64,000 nucleotides of DNA from Aquilonibacter sp963703325 (GTDB taxonomy: Bacteria; Vulcanimicrobiota; Vulcanimicrobiia; Vulcanimicrobiales; Vulcanimicrobiaceae), in assembly GCA_963703325.1 (NCBI GenBank), contig OY969805.1, positions 1,922,001 to 1,986,000 on the forward strand, given 5' to 3'. The position numbers and the translations under genes are program-made. The first letter of the stretch is position 1. Each line of letters begins with the position of its first letter. Under the pieces are notes generated by a model that saw only the letters and a list, made by a program, of their open reading frames with translations, did not search any database and was not told the DNA's origin. This document shows positions 16,808 through 25,646 of this stretch, piece by piece.

Positions 16808-18234
16808 TGTTGGCCCTGCTGCTCGTGCTCGTGCCCATCGTCGCCGGCCTGGTGATGTTGATGGTGCGCGGTGAAAACCCGATCGCGGCGAAGGCGACGG
16901 GAGCCATCGTGTCCGCCGCGACGTTCGTGGCCGCGCTGCTGGTGTGGAGCGGTGGTTCGGAATTCAGTTTCCGTTGGCTTTCGCGGCCGTTCGAATCGGC
17001 GTTTCATTTCGGGGCAACCGGCATTTCGATTTGGCTCGTGCTACTGCTCACCGTCTGCACCTTCTGCGCGGTGCTCGCGACCAACATGCCGCGGACGCGT
17101 GAATTCGTTGCGCAGTTGCTGTTGCTCGAAGGCACGATGCTCGGATTGTTCCTGGCGCGCGATCTGCTGGTCTTCGCACTCTTCTGGGACTTGATGCTGC
17201 TGCCGGTGTTCTTCGTGCTGATGGGCTGGGGACAACATCATGCAACCGCGTGGCGCTACTTTCTCTACAACTTTGCCGGCGGCTTGACGTTGCTGCTGGC
17301 GACCGCCGCATTCGGCGTCATCTACGGTTCGACCGACGTGATCGGTCGCGAAGGCGTGCACGTGATCGGTTCGTGGGCGCCGTGGATCTTCGCCGGTTTT
17401 GCCTTTGCGTTCTTCGTGAAGACGCCGGTATGGCCGCTGCACACCTGGATGCCGCTTACGTATGCCGACACGCCGGCGCCGATGGTCGCGGTGGTGAGCG
17501 CGGTGCAATCCAAAGCGGGCCTGTATGGGCTGATCGTGATCGGCATGGCGTTCATGCCGGACTCTTTGCGCGCGGCCACGACGCTCTTCATCGTGCTCGG
17601 CGTGATCTCGCTGCTCTACGGCGCGTTCACGGCGCTCGTCCAGAGCGATGCTAAACGCGTCGTCGCCTATTCCTCGCTGTCCCACCTCGGGCTCATCGTC
17701 ATTGCTATCGTGTCGTTCAATCCCATCGCCCTGCAGGGCGCGGTGATCTACATCGTCGCGCACGGACTTTTCTCGGCGGCCTTGTTCCTCGTCTTGGGGT
17801 ACGTCGAATCGCGTGAGGAGACACGTTCGCTTACCCGGCTCGGTGGTCTTGGAGCGAAGAGTCCGCGGCTGGCCGGAGCCTTGTGCATCGCAACGCTTGC
17901 TGCACTGGGGTTGCCCGGACTCGCCGGTTTCGTCGGAGAGATCATCATCCTGACCGGGGTGTTTCAGGTCGGCTGGACCTGGGTCGTGATCCTCGCGCTG
18001 ATTCCGATCGTGCTCGCGTCGGCATATATGATCCGGCTCTATCAAGGGATCATGAACGGTCCGGAAATCGCCGACTTGCCGGTCCGCGCGGATTCTTCGT
18101 GGACCGAGGGCATCGCGCTCGCTCCACTCGTGCTTGCGCTGGTGCTCATCGGCGTCAATCCGCACGCGCTTACCACTTTTGATCCAACGCTGTACGGCGT
18201 AGCCGCGCCGGCAGCGCAAGGAACGGGCCGATGA
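16807..18234 (+). CDS. nuoM: NADH-quinone oxidoreductase subunit M
   Basis: A 475-residue antiporter-like membrane subunit with about 14 helices. Family motifs include LLEGTMLGLFLARDLLVF, the TM5 acidic region FWDLMLLPVFFVL, and PVWPLHTWMPLTYADTPAP. The start is GTG 16807, with GGAGGTG six bases upstream and a one-base overlap with the nuoL stop. A longer reading starting inside nuoL lacks a membrane pattern. ATGA overlap with nuoN. Confidence 0.96.
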   Translation: MLALLLVLVPIVAGLVMLMVRGENPIAAKATGAIVSAATFVAALLVWSGGSEFSFRWLSRPFESAFHFGATGISIWLVLLLTVCTFCAVLATNMPRTREFVAQLLLLEGTMLGLFLARDLLVFALFWDLMLLPVFFVLMGWGQHHATAWRYFLYNFAGGLTLLLATAAFGVIYGSTDVIGREGVHVIGSWAPWIFAGFAFAFFVKTPVWPLHTWMPLTYADTPAPMVAVVSAVQSKAGLYGLIVIGMAFMPDSLRAATTLFIVLGVISLLYGAFTALVQSDAKRVVAYSSLSHLGLIVIAIVSFNPIALQGAVIYIVAHGLFSAALFLVLGYVESREETRSLTRLGGLGAKSPRLAGALCIATLAALGLPGLAGFVGEIIILTGVFQVGWTWVVILALIPIVLASAYMIRLYQGIMNGPEIADLPVRADSSWTEGIALAPLVLALVLIGVNPHALTTFDPTLYGVAAPAAQGTGR

Positions 18235-19661
18235 CGATCTCGTTTACCGGTGCGGATTGGGCCTCGGTTGCCCCGCTGACGATCGTTGCGGTGACGGCGC
18301 TCGTGGTCTTACTCGCCGATCTGCTTGCACCCAAGAACGCCAATCGCTACGTAGCAATCGGCATCGCGCTGGTGGGATTGGTCGTGGCGGCCGTCGATTG
18401 TGGCGGCGCCTACCACCACGATTACGCCGCCTTTGGCGGCGCGTTTATCGTCGGCGGGTTCAGTGTCGTCTTCGAGGAGATCATCCTCATCTGTGCGTTC
18501 GGCTCGATCCTGCTCTACGGCACGACCGGGGAGAAGGAGCGAATTCCCGGCGCGGTGGCGCTCCTGCTGTGGTCCACGTGCGGGGCGATGCTGATGGCTG
18601 GGGCCGGCAACTTGATGACGATCTTTCTCGGGCTCGAATTGCTATCGCTTGCACTCTACTGTTTGTGCGGGCTCGCCGATCGCCGCACGGCACGCGAAGC
18701 CGCGCTGAAGTATTTGATACTCAGCTCGACCGCGTCGGGCTTCCTGCTATTCGGGATGGCGCTGCTCTTCGGCGCGAGCGGCAGCGTTGCGCTGGCCGAT
18801 CTCGTGTCGCCGGCGCTCGTGAGCAATCCGCTACTGTGGCTCGGTTCGGGCATGTTCTTGATCGGCATCGCGTTCAAGCTGAGTCTCGTTCCGTTCCACA
18901 CCTGGTCACCCGACGTGTACGAAGGTGCGCCGCTGCCGGTGACCGCGTTCATGAGCGTGGCGACGAAAGCTGCGACCCTCGCTGTCTTCGCGCGTTTCAT
19001 CTATGCGGCGTTGCCGCCCGGCGTGGATCGACGTTTGCTGCTTCCGGTGTGGATCGTCGCGGCAATTTCTATGATCGCCGGAAACGTCGGGATGCTGGCG
19101 CAGCGCGACCTCAAGCGGCTCATCGCCTATTCGGGCATCGCGCAGGTCGGTTATATCCTCACCGCGCTAGCCGGTGGAACGCCGCTGGGTTTGCGGTACG
19201 CGATCTACTACATCGCGGCATATACGTTTATGAACTTGGGTGCGTTTGCGGTCGCGAGTTTGCTATCAAACGATGCAGAACAAGGATCGACGCTGGCAAA
19301 TTATCGCGGGCTCGGCCACCGGCGGCCGATTGTCGCGGCGCTGATGACGTTCTTCTTGCTGGCAATGGCCGGCTTACCGCCGACCGCCGGTTTTCTCGGA
19401 AAGATTTTGATTCTATCAACCAGCGTCAATGCGGGCTACGCGTGGCTCGGCGTCGTGTTGATCGTCGGGACCGCCATCTCGCTGTACGCGTATGCCAAGG
19501 TGATCTTCGCCATGTACACGCCCGAAGGACACGGCCATACCCACGACGTCCGCCCGTTCGCACCGCTTGCCTGGATCAGCGCCGTCGCATGCTTCGTGCT
19601 GGTGTTGCTCATGACGTTTTATCCCTTCACCCCGAGTAACGTGCTGCCGCTCGTGCGATGA
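18231..19661 (+). CDS. nuoN: NADH-quinone oxidoreductase subunit N
   Basis: A 476-residue antiporter-like subunit, the last of the complex I set. It contains FLGLELLSLALYCLCG (conserved TM5 Glu), FKLSLVPFHTWSPDVYEGAP and RDLKRLIAYSGIAQVGY, with the pumping Lys region. All 14 subunits A-N are therefore present in canonical order. Its stop overlaps the ATG of a MarR-type regulator by four bases. Confidence 0.96.
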   Translation: MTISFTGADWASVAPLTIVAVTALVVLLADLLAPKNANRYVAIGIALVGLVVAAVDCGGAYHHDYAAFGGAFIVGGFSVVFEEIILICAFGSILLYGTTGEKERIPGAVALLLWSTCGAMLMAGAGNLMTIFLGLELLSLALYCLCGLADRRTAREAALKYLILSSTASGFLLFGMALLFGASGSVALADLVSPALVSNPLLWLGSGMFLIGIAFKLSLVPFHTWSPDVYEGAPLPVTAFMSVATKAATLAVFARFIYAALPPGVDRRLLLPVWIVAAISMIAGNVGMLAQRDLKRLIAYSGIAQVGYILTALAGGTPLGLRYAIYYIAAYTFMNLGAFAVASLLSNDAEQGSTLANYRGLGHRRPIVAALMTFFLLAMAGLPPTAGFLGKILILSTSVNAGYAWLGVVLIVGTAISLYAYAKVIFAMYTPEGHGHTHDVRPFAPLAWISAVACFVLVLLMTFYPFTPSNVLPLVR

Positions 19662-20089
19662 GCGCACACGGCGACGTCATTCGCGCGCTAGGCAATGCGG
19701 TTCGTACGATCCGCGCCCGCGTGGATCGTGCGTTGCAGAATGCCGGCCTGCGCCTGGGGCAATATCAGGTGCTGCGGCACCTCTGGGATGAAGATGGCCT
19801 GACGCCGCGCGAGATCGCCGACCGCCTCGACGTCGAAATGCCGACCGTCACGCGCACCGTCCAGCGTATGCTGCGCGATGGGTTGGTCCAGCGTCGCGCG
19901 CACCCCGCGGACGCCCGCTCGGTCCGGATCTACCTTACCAAGCGCGGCACCGAGTTGCGTCCGCTGCTCGACGAGATCGTCGACGCGCAGACCGAGCAGG
20001 CTTTGCGCGGCTTTTCGCCGCAGGAGCGAGCCGAATTCGCGGCGCTCCTCGAGCGCCTGGCTGAGAATTCTCGAGATGAGCGGGGATAG
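19658..20089 (+). CDS. MarR-family transcriptional regulator
   Basis: A 143-residue winged-helix regulator. The DNA-binding region at about 48-100 is typical: LTPREIADRLDVEMPTVTRTVQRMLRDGLVQRR, then the wing HPADARSVRIYLTKRG. Flanking helices would form the dimer interface. Its ATG overlaps the nuoN stop (ATGA), so it is translated as the last cistron of the nuo operon. It could feed back on the operon through the inverted repeats before nuoA, which is an inference. The ligand is unknown. Confidence 0.88.
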   Translation: MSAHGDVIRALGNAVRTIRARVDRALQNAGLRLGQYQVLRHLWDEDGLTPREIADRLDVEMPTVTRTVQRMLRDGLVQRRAHPADARSVRIYLTKRGTELRPLLDEIVDAQTEQALRGFSPQERAEFAALLERLAENSRDERG

Positions 20090-20160
20090 AGTCGTCACAA
20101 CCGGCGCGCGTAGCGCGTCGAATCAAGTAGAATGGAAGTCTGGGCCTGGGAGGGCTGGGC

Positions 20161-21393
20161 ATGAACCACCGCGTCTTGGCAAGCATGGCTGCGCTAATCA
20201 TGGCGGTAGCTGTTGTCGTGAATGTGCCGGCGCTCGCCCGGGCGGCCGACCATCCGAACGTTTACGTCGATCCAACCATCGATGAGAACACGCTCAACGG
20301 CTTTCCCTCCGATCCCAAGGGCGCCATTCGGGCAACGCGCGAGCTCATTGCGGCGGGCGATATGGCCGGCGCAATCCACCACCTCTCATTGTATGTCGTC
20401 ATTCATCCAGGTGAAGTCGAACCGCGCCGATTTCTCGGCGACTTGTATTTCCGTACCGGACAAATCGATCGCGCGGAATTTGTCTATGAGGAAATTTTAA
20501 AGTTCGCGCCCGGCGATAAAGAGACGCACAATCGTCTGGGGACGGTGTACGCCGAAGAGAATCGGGTCGACGACGCGATCGCGCAGTTTAACGCCGCACT
20601 GCCGGGAACGGATTCGGTCGACGATCTGGTCGCGCTGCACGTGCGCAAAGGTGACCTCGACAAGTACGAGATCACCGTCGAGAAGATGGCGCGTGACTAT
20701 CCCAACGATCCGGGGCTCCAGGGCGAGCTTGGCCAAGTGTTCTATGCGATCCATCAACCGACGCAAGCCGAGGTGTACTACGATCGCGCACTCGATCAAG
20801 ACCCGACCGACCTAACGGCGCTCAACGGCGTCGGACTCGCACTGCTCGAGCTGCACCGCTACGACGAGGCGGTCAGGATGTTCGATCAATGTCTGGGCAT
20901 CGATCCACAGTCCTATCAATGCCAAAACAATCTCGGTGCGACGTATTTGGAAGCGCAGAATCTCGGTAAGGCGAGGGTTGCACTCGACAAAGCCTTCAGG
21001 GACGCCCCCGAGCGGGCGGAGACGTTTGTGAATTACGGGTACATGGCGGACGCCCAAGACAATTGGCAGCAGGCGGTTGCGGAGTATGCCAAGGCGATCG
21101 AGCTCTACCCCTACCTGCGCGAAGCCTATATCGATCTGGCGTTAGACTACGAGCGGCATCAACTTTACGTGCTCGCCCAAGCCGTGCTGATCAAGGGCAT
21201 CGCGTCGGTTTACGACGATGGACGGCTGCACGTGCTCCTCGGCGACGCCTATGAAGCGCAAGGCGATCGTTCGGATGCGCTCTCGCAATATGTACTGGGT
21301 GAAAAGGGCAGCGACCCGACGGCGGTAGGGATCGCCACGAAGCAAGTGAGTGTGCTCAGTGCCACGCGGCCGTCGGCGGCATCCACGCCCTAG
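20161..21393 (+). CDS. Exported TPR-repeat protein
   Basis: A 410-residue protein with a cleavable-looking signal peptide (MNHRVLASMAALIMAVAVVV..., cleavage near ALARAAD). About eight tetratricopeptide repeats follow, e.g. HNRLGTVYAEENRVDDAIAQF, ALNGVGLALLELHRYDEAV and NNLGATYLEAQNLGKARVAL. TPRs mediate protein-protein contacts; no catalytic domain is seen. It lies 71 bases after the MarR gene and converges on the histidine kinase gene with 6 bases between stops. Confidence 0.8.
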   Translation: MNHRVLASMAALIMAVAVVVNVPALARAADHPNVYVDPTIDENTLNGFPSDPKGAIRATRELIAAGDMAGAIHHLSLYVVIHPGEVEPRRFLGDLYFRTGQIDRAEFVYEEILKFAPGDKETHNRLGTVYAEENRVDDAIAQFNAALPGTDSVDDLVALHVRKGDLDKYEITVEKMARDYPNDPGLQGELGQVFYAIHQPTQAEVYYDRALDQDPTDLTALNGVGLALLELHRYDEAVRMFDQCLGIDPQSYQCQNNLGATYLEAQNLGKARVALDKAFRDAPERAETFVNYGYMADAQDNWQQAVAEYAKAIELYPYLREAYIDLALDYERHQLYVLAQAVLIKGIASVYDDGRLHVLLGDAYEAQGDRSDALSQYVLGEKGSDPTAVGIATKQVSVLSATRPSAASTP

Positions 21394-21399
21394 ACGACA

Positions 21400-22734
21400 C
21401 TAGGGCTTGACCGCCGAGAGTAAGTCGCTCACCAGGAACGGTTTGGGAAGCGTGGCATCCCAGCCGCTCGCGTTGGTTGCGCCGACGCCGATGATCCGCG
21501 CCGCGATCTGACCGAGCGCCTCACGCGTTTCTTGCGGTCCCGCCGTTTGTGCGTCGACCACGATCACGTCGCCCGACCGTGCGCCGGCTGCCGCGTCGGC
21601 CATCGCGTTTACTTCGCGCACGCGGAATCCGCGCGCGCGCAATTCGAAGGCCGTGAAGCGCGAGAGCCGTCCGTCCTTCGTCACGATCGCTACGCGGCCG
21701 GGACCTTCGTCTTGCGTACGTTCGATCGCCGGCAGCGTGACGCTAAACGTGCTGCCCGATCCGAGTGTGCTCGCCAGCGCGACGTTACCGCCGTGGCGCT
21801 CGACGATCGTCTTGACGATGAAGAGTCCGACGCCGGTACCGGCAATTTTCGCCTTGCGCGCGTTCGACGCGCGTGCGAAGCGATTGAAGAGCTTGGGGAT
21901 CTCGTCAGCCGGAATACCGATACCGCGATCCTCAACGACGATCGCGAATCCGGCGCCGCTTTCGGTCAGTGCTACGCGCACCGGCCCACCGCCGGGAGAA
22001 TATTTGATCGCGTTACGTAAGAGGTTGTCGAAGACTTGGCGCAGGCGATCGGTGTCGCCCCGCACGAACGCGCTTGGGAGCCCAAATTCGCTGACGATCT
22101 CGCGCTCGGCTGCCAGCGATTCGATCGCTGCACGCAACACGTCGACGACGTCGACGCGGTCGTCGGCGAGTTCGAGTTCGCCGTGCTCGACGCGCGAGAG
22201 CGCGAGGATGTCGTTGGCGAGCGCAGCTAGCCGCTGCGCATTGGTGCGGATCGTTCGCGCGGCGTCGGTTGCGTCGTCGCCTTCGAGAAAACCCTCTTCC
22301 AGCAGTTCTGCAAAGCCGATGATCGAGGTGAGTGGACCCTTGATGTCGTGCGCCATCGTCGCGACCAGATCGTGCTTGAGCTGACTGATCTGCATGACGG
22401 CATTGCGTTGGGATTCCAGTTCATCCAAAGCGGCCGCAAGTGAAGCGCGAAGCCACGCCCGGTCCGCAGCCGCGAAGATCGTTCGCGCGACCGACTCGTC
22501 ATCGCCGACGACCACGAGCGGCACCGGCGCAATCGCTTTCGCGAGCTTGGCGGCTCCCTCGCTGCCGGGGTCGATGCGGCGCCGGTCGATCACGACGACA
22601 TCGACCGAGTGCGGGTTCGCAAGCACCTCATCGATTGATACCGCGGTTTCGAGTTGCAGCGCGTCGCCTTCCGGTAACGTGCGCAATCCTTCGGCAACGT
22701 CGCTGCCGACGACCAGAACCCGAAGCTGCGTCAC
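21400..22734 (-). CDS. Soluble sensor histidine kinase with receiver-like domains at both ends
   Basis: A 444-residue histidine kinase without membrane segments. Residues 1-100 resemble a receiver domain (VLVVGSD; VVVID with Asp50). The HisKA helix pair carries the phospho-accepting His129 (MAHDIKGPLTS). The HATPase domain shows the N box NLLRNAIKYSPG, G1 EDRGIGIP and G2 GTGVGLFIVK. Residues 335-444 are a second receiver-like fold with VIVVDAQ and a late LPKPF. The ATG overlaps the stop of the upstream decarboxylase gene, so the two are coupled. Confidence 0.85.
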   Translation of the reverse strand: MTQLRVLVVGSDVAEGLRTLPEGDALQLETAVSIDEVLANPHSVDVVVIDRRRIDPGSEGAAKLAKAIAPVPLVVVGDDESVARTIFAAADRAWLRASLAAALDELESQRNAVMQISQLKHDLVATMAHDIKGPLTSIIGFAELLEEGFLEGDDATDAARTIRTNAQRLAALANDILALSRVEHGELELADDRVDVVDVLRAAIESLAAEREIVSEFGLPSAFVRGDTDRLRQVFDNLLRNAIKYSPGGGPVRVALTESGAGFAIVVEDRGIGIPADEIPKLFNRFARASNARKAKIAGTGVGLFIVKTIVERHGGNVALASTLGSGSTFSVTLPAIERTQDEGPGRVAIVTKDGRLSRFTAFELRARGFRVREVNAMADAAAGARSGDVIVVDAQTAGPQETREALGQIAARIIGVGATNASGWDATLPKPFLVSDLLSAVKP

Positions 22735-24155
22735 GCTGCGATCCTCGCGGCTTCGCGCTGCAGTATCGACCAGGCGGCTTCGACATCACGTCGCGTGGTG
22801 CGCAGGTTGCCGATGGCGAGCCGCAGCACGTAGCGGCGGTCGATTTTGGTGTGCGAGATGAACATCTCGCCGGTCGCGTTGACGGCGTCGAGCAGCTGCG
22901 CGTTGATCCGCTCGAGCGCCTCGTCGTCGTCGACGCCCCGCGGATGGTAGCGGAAGCAAACCAGCGAGAGCGGATGCGGTGCCATCGTTTCCCACGCCGG
23001 CGTCTCGTCGACCCACTGCGCGAAGTGCTGCGCCAACGCGATGTGTCCGCGCAGGCGAGTTCGGATCTGCTCTGCGCCTAAATGGCGCAGCAGGAACCAA
23101 AGTTTTAGCGCTCGGAAACGTCGCCCGAGCTGAATCCCGTAGTCCATATAGTTGCGCACGTCGCCGTCGGCGCTCGTGAGATATTCGGGCACTAAACTGA
23201 AGGCCCGCCGTACCGTGGCTTCATCGCGTAAAAACAACACCGAAAGATCCATTGGAATGAAGAGCCATTTGTGAGGGTTGACCACCAGCGAGTCGGCGCG
23301 TTCCACGCCGTCCATCAGATAAGCGAATTCCGGAAGCATCGCGGCGACTCCGGCGTAAGCCGCGTCGACGTGCAGCCACACCCGCTCGCGCCGCGCGATC
23401 TCGGCGATTGCCGGAACCGGATCGATCGACGTCGTCGAGGTCGTGCCGACCGTTGCCACAATCGCGAGCGGTAGCCGGCCGGCTGCGCGATCGTCGGCAA
23501 TCGCGCGCGCGAGCGCCTGCGGATCCATCCGGTAGGCGTCGTCACAGGCGACCGCGACCACGTTGCTCCGTCCGATACCCAGTGCAATCGCCGCTTTTTC
23601 AATGTGCGAATGCGTGTGCGCGGTTGCGTACACGCGGAGCACCGGCAGGTTGCGCCCGCTCATCCCGGTTTCGCGAATGTCCAAGCCGAGTGCTTCGCGC
23701 GCAGCGGCAAGTGCGGTGAATCCCGCGACCGAGGCGGTGTCGTAGATGACCCCGGTCCAGGTATCCGGCACGTGGATTAAGCGGCCGAGCCAGCGCATAA
23801 CCACCGATTCGAGCTCCGCGGCCGACGGGGAGGTGCGCCACAGCATGACCTTGACATCGAGTGCGGCGACGAGCGCTTCTGCGGCAATTGCTGCCGGTGC
23901 GGCGCTCGTTGCAAAATAGGCGAAGAAGCGCGGATGATTCCAATGCGTGATTCCCGGAACGATGATCCGCTCGAAATCCGCCATGATCCGCTCGAACGGC
24001 TCGCCCTCTTCCGGCGCATGGTCGGGAAGGGCGGCGGCGATCTGGCCGGGCGTGACCCGTGGTAAGACGGGAAAGCGGCCAGGCTCGCTGAGATAGTCTT
24101 CGATCCAGCGCCCAACCCGTGCAAAGTCTTCCTCGAAAGTGCGCTCACCGACCAC
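22731..24155 (-). CDS. PLP-dependent group II decarboxylase, aromatic-amino-acid type
   Basis: A 474-residue pyridoxal-phosphate enzyme of the group II (aromatic L-amino acid/glutamate) decarboxylase family. It has GITHWNHPRFFAYFATSAAP near residue 75, HVDAAYAG with the PLP-pyridine Asp, and VVNPHKWLFIP with the Schiff-base Lys. The substrate cannot be fixed from sequence; the HWNHPRF motif fits the tyrosine/tryptophan/DOPA clade. I chose GTG 24155 because it gives the normal family length and leaves 73 bases to the divergent gene. It is coupled to the downstream histidine kinase gene. Confidence 0.85.
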   Translation of the reverse strand: MVGERTFEEDFARVGRWIEDYLSEPGRFPVLPRVTPGQIAAALPDHAPEEGEPFERIMADFERIIVPGITHWNHPRFFAYFATSAAPAAIAAEALVAALDVKVMLWRTSPSAAELESVVMRWLGRLIHVPDTWTGVIYDTASVAGFTALAAAREALGLDIRETGMSGRNLPVLRVYATAHTHSHIEKAAIALGIGRSNVVAVACDDAYRMDPQALARAIADDRAAGRLPLAIVATVGTTSTTSIDPVPAIAEIARRERVWLHVDAAYAGVAAMLPEFAYLMDGVERADSLVVNPHKWLFIPMDLSVLFLRDEATVRRAFSLVPEYLTSADGDVRNYMDYGIQLGRRFRALKLWFLLRHLGAEQIRTRLRGHIALAQHFAQWVDETPAWETMAPHPLSLVCFRYHPRGVDDDEALERINAQLLDAVNATGEMFISHTKIDRRYVLRLAIGNLRTTRRDVEAAWSILQREAARIAA

Positions 24156-24228
24156 AATGGTGAGGGTTGGCGCCAGGCACCAGAGAAGCCCGCTAGCCGA
24201 CGCCAATTTTACAGGAGCCCCGAAACGC

Positions 24229-25260
24229 ATGAAGTACCGCACGTACCCCAATTCCGACGTCACCGTGAGTGAGGTGGGATTTGGTATGTGGACCACGTCG
24301 ACCGGGTGGTGGGGCGAGAAGACCGACGATGAAGCGGTACGCATGCTGCACGAAGCGCACGATCTCGGCATCACGCTCTACGATGCAGCGGATACGTATG
24401 GCAACGGCCGTAGCGAAGAACAACTGGCGAAAGCGTTTTCCGATCGACGCGACCAGATCGTGATCGCAACGAAGTTCGGCTACGACATTTCCGCGAACAC
24501 TGGTGAGCGGCGCGGACAAATGGAGTTGCCGCAAGACGTCTCACCGGCGTTCATCCGCAAAGCGTTGGATGAATCACTGCGGCGCCTGCAGACCGACTAC
24601 ATCGACATTTACCAACTTCACAATGCGAAGATGGACCACGTGCACGACGAGACGATGTGGGCGATGCTCGAAGAGCTCAAGGCGGCCGGCAAGATTCGCA
24701 TGTACGGGATCGCGCTTGGCCCGGCCATCGGGTTCTTATACGAAGGTGTCGACGCGATCAAAGCGCACAATGTCGCGACGCTGCAAGTGATCTGGAATAT
24801 TCTCGAGCAGTATCCGGGCCGGCCGCAGATCGACGCAGCGAACGACGCGAGCGCCGGCACCGGGTTCATGATCCGCGTCCCACATGCGAGCGGCATGCTC
24901 GAGGGGCACTACACGGAAGACACGGTGTTCCCCGAGAACGATCACCGTCGTCATCGTCCCCGCTCGTGGCTCGTCAACGGTATCAAGAAGGTCGAGCAGC
25001 TGCGCTTTCTCGAGCGGCCGGGGCGCACGCTCGGTCAGGCGGCACTTCTATGGCTGCTCCACGAGCCGCGCGTGATGACGGTGTTGCCGAACATCTACGA
25101 TTCGCAGCAGCTGCGCGAGTTTGCGCTGGCCGCCGAGTCACCGCCGCTGACGCCGGATGAGCTCGAAAAGATCGAAGCCCTGTACGCTGCCAATTTTGGT
25201 TTGGAAGAAGAGCCGATGAAATTCAAAGGCACGATGACTCGCGAAGAAGTGTCGGCCTGA
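24229..25260 (+). CDS. Aldo/keto reductase
   Basis: A 343-residue NAD(P)H-dependent oxidoreductase of the AKR superfamily (YghZ/Tas-like group). The catalytic tetrad is visible: Asp and Tyr in YDAADTYGNGRSEEQL, Lys in IVIATKFGYD and His in IDIYQLHN. The expected LDESLRRLQTDYIDIYQLH segment is present. The substrate is unknown. ATG 24229 has AGGAG upstream. The stop overlaps the RidA ATG by one base, forming an operon. Confidence 0.9.
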   Translation: MKYRTYPNSDVTVSEVGFGMWTTSTGWWGEKTDDEAVRMLHEAHDLGITLYDAADTYGNGRSEEQLAKAFSDRRDQIVIATKFGYDISANTGERRGQMELPQDVSPAFIRKALDESLRRLQTDYIDIYQLHNAKMDHVHDETMWAMLEELKAAGKIRMYGIALGPAIGFLYEGVDAIKAHNVATLQVIWNILEQYPGRPQIDAANDASAGTGFMIRVPHASGMLEGHYTEDTVFPENDHRRHRPRSWLVNGIKKVEQLRFLERPGRTLGQAALLWLLHEPRVMTVLPNIYDSQQLREFALAAESPPLTPDELEKIEALYAANFGLEEEPMKFKGTMTREEVSA

Positions 25261-25640
25261 TGTCGCATCAAAGCGTGGTCAGCCAGGCCGCACCCGCGCC
25301 GATTGGTCCGTATAGCCAAGCCGTTCGCTGCGGCAAGACCTTATATTGCTCGGGTCAGATTGCGCTCGATCCGGCCAGCGGCACGCTCGTCGAGGGCGAC
25401 GCTGACGCGCAAGCCGAGCAGGTCATGAAGAACCTCGGCGCCGTGCTCGACGCCGCCGGCTATGACTACGGCGACGTCGTGAAAACGACGATTTTCTTGA
25501 TCGACATGGACGACTTCGCCGCGGTCAACGCCGTCTACGGAAAATACTTCGACGCGAGCAAACCTGCCAGATCCACTGTTGCGGTTGCCGGCTTGCCTCG
25601 TGGTGCGCGTGTAGAGATCGATTGCATAGCGCGAAAGTAA
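25260..25640 (+). CDS. ridA: RidA-family enamine/imine deaminase
   Basis: A 126-residue YjgF/YER057c/UK114 family protein that hydrolyses reactive enamines and imines produced by PLP enzymes. The signature AAPAPIGPYSQAV is at the N-terminus. The substrate-carboxylate Arg lies in KPARSTVAVAGLP and the conserved Glu in ARVEIDCIAR. It is cotranscribed with the aldo/keto reductase (TGATG overlap) and lies close to a PLP decarboxylase, which fits its role. Confidence 0.93.
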   Translation: MSHQSVVSQAAPAPIGPYSQAVRCGKTLYCSGQIALDPASGTLVEGDADAQAEQVMKNLGAVLDAAGYDYGDVVKTTIFLIDMDDFAAVNAVYGKYFDASKPARSTVAVAGLPRGARVEIDCIARK

Positions 25641-25646
25641 AGGCGC

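Noticed and set aside
17041..18219. Antisense open frame of 392 codons inside nuoM
   Set aside because: It lies wholly opposite a clear complex I gene, is Arg/His/Asp-rich without domain motifs, and is a by-product of high GC.
18257..19639. Out-of-frame 460-codon frame inside nuoN
   Set aside because: Arg-rich shadow of nuoN with no recognisable motif.
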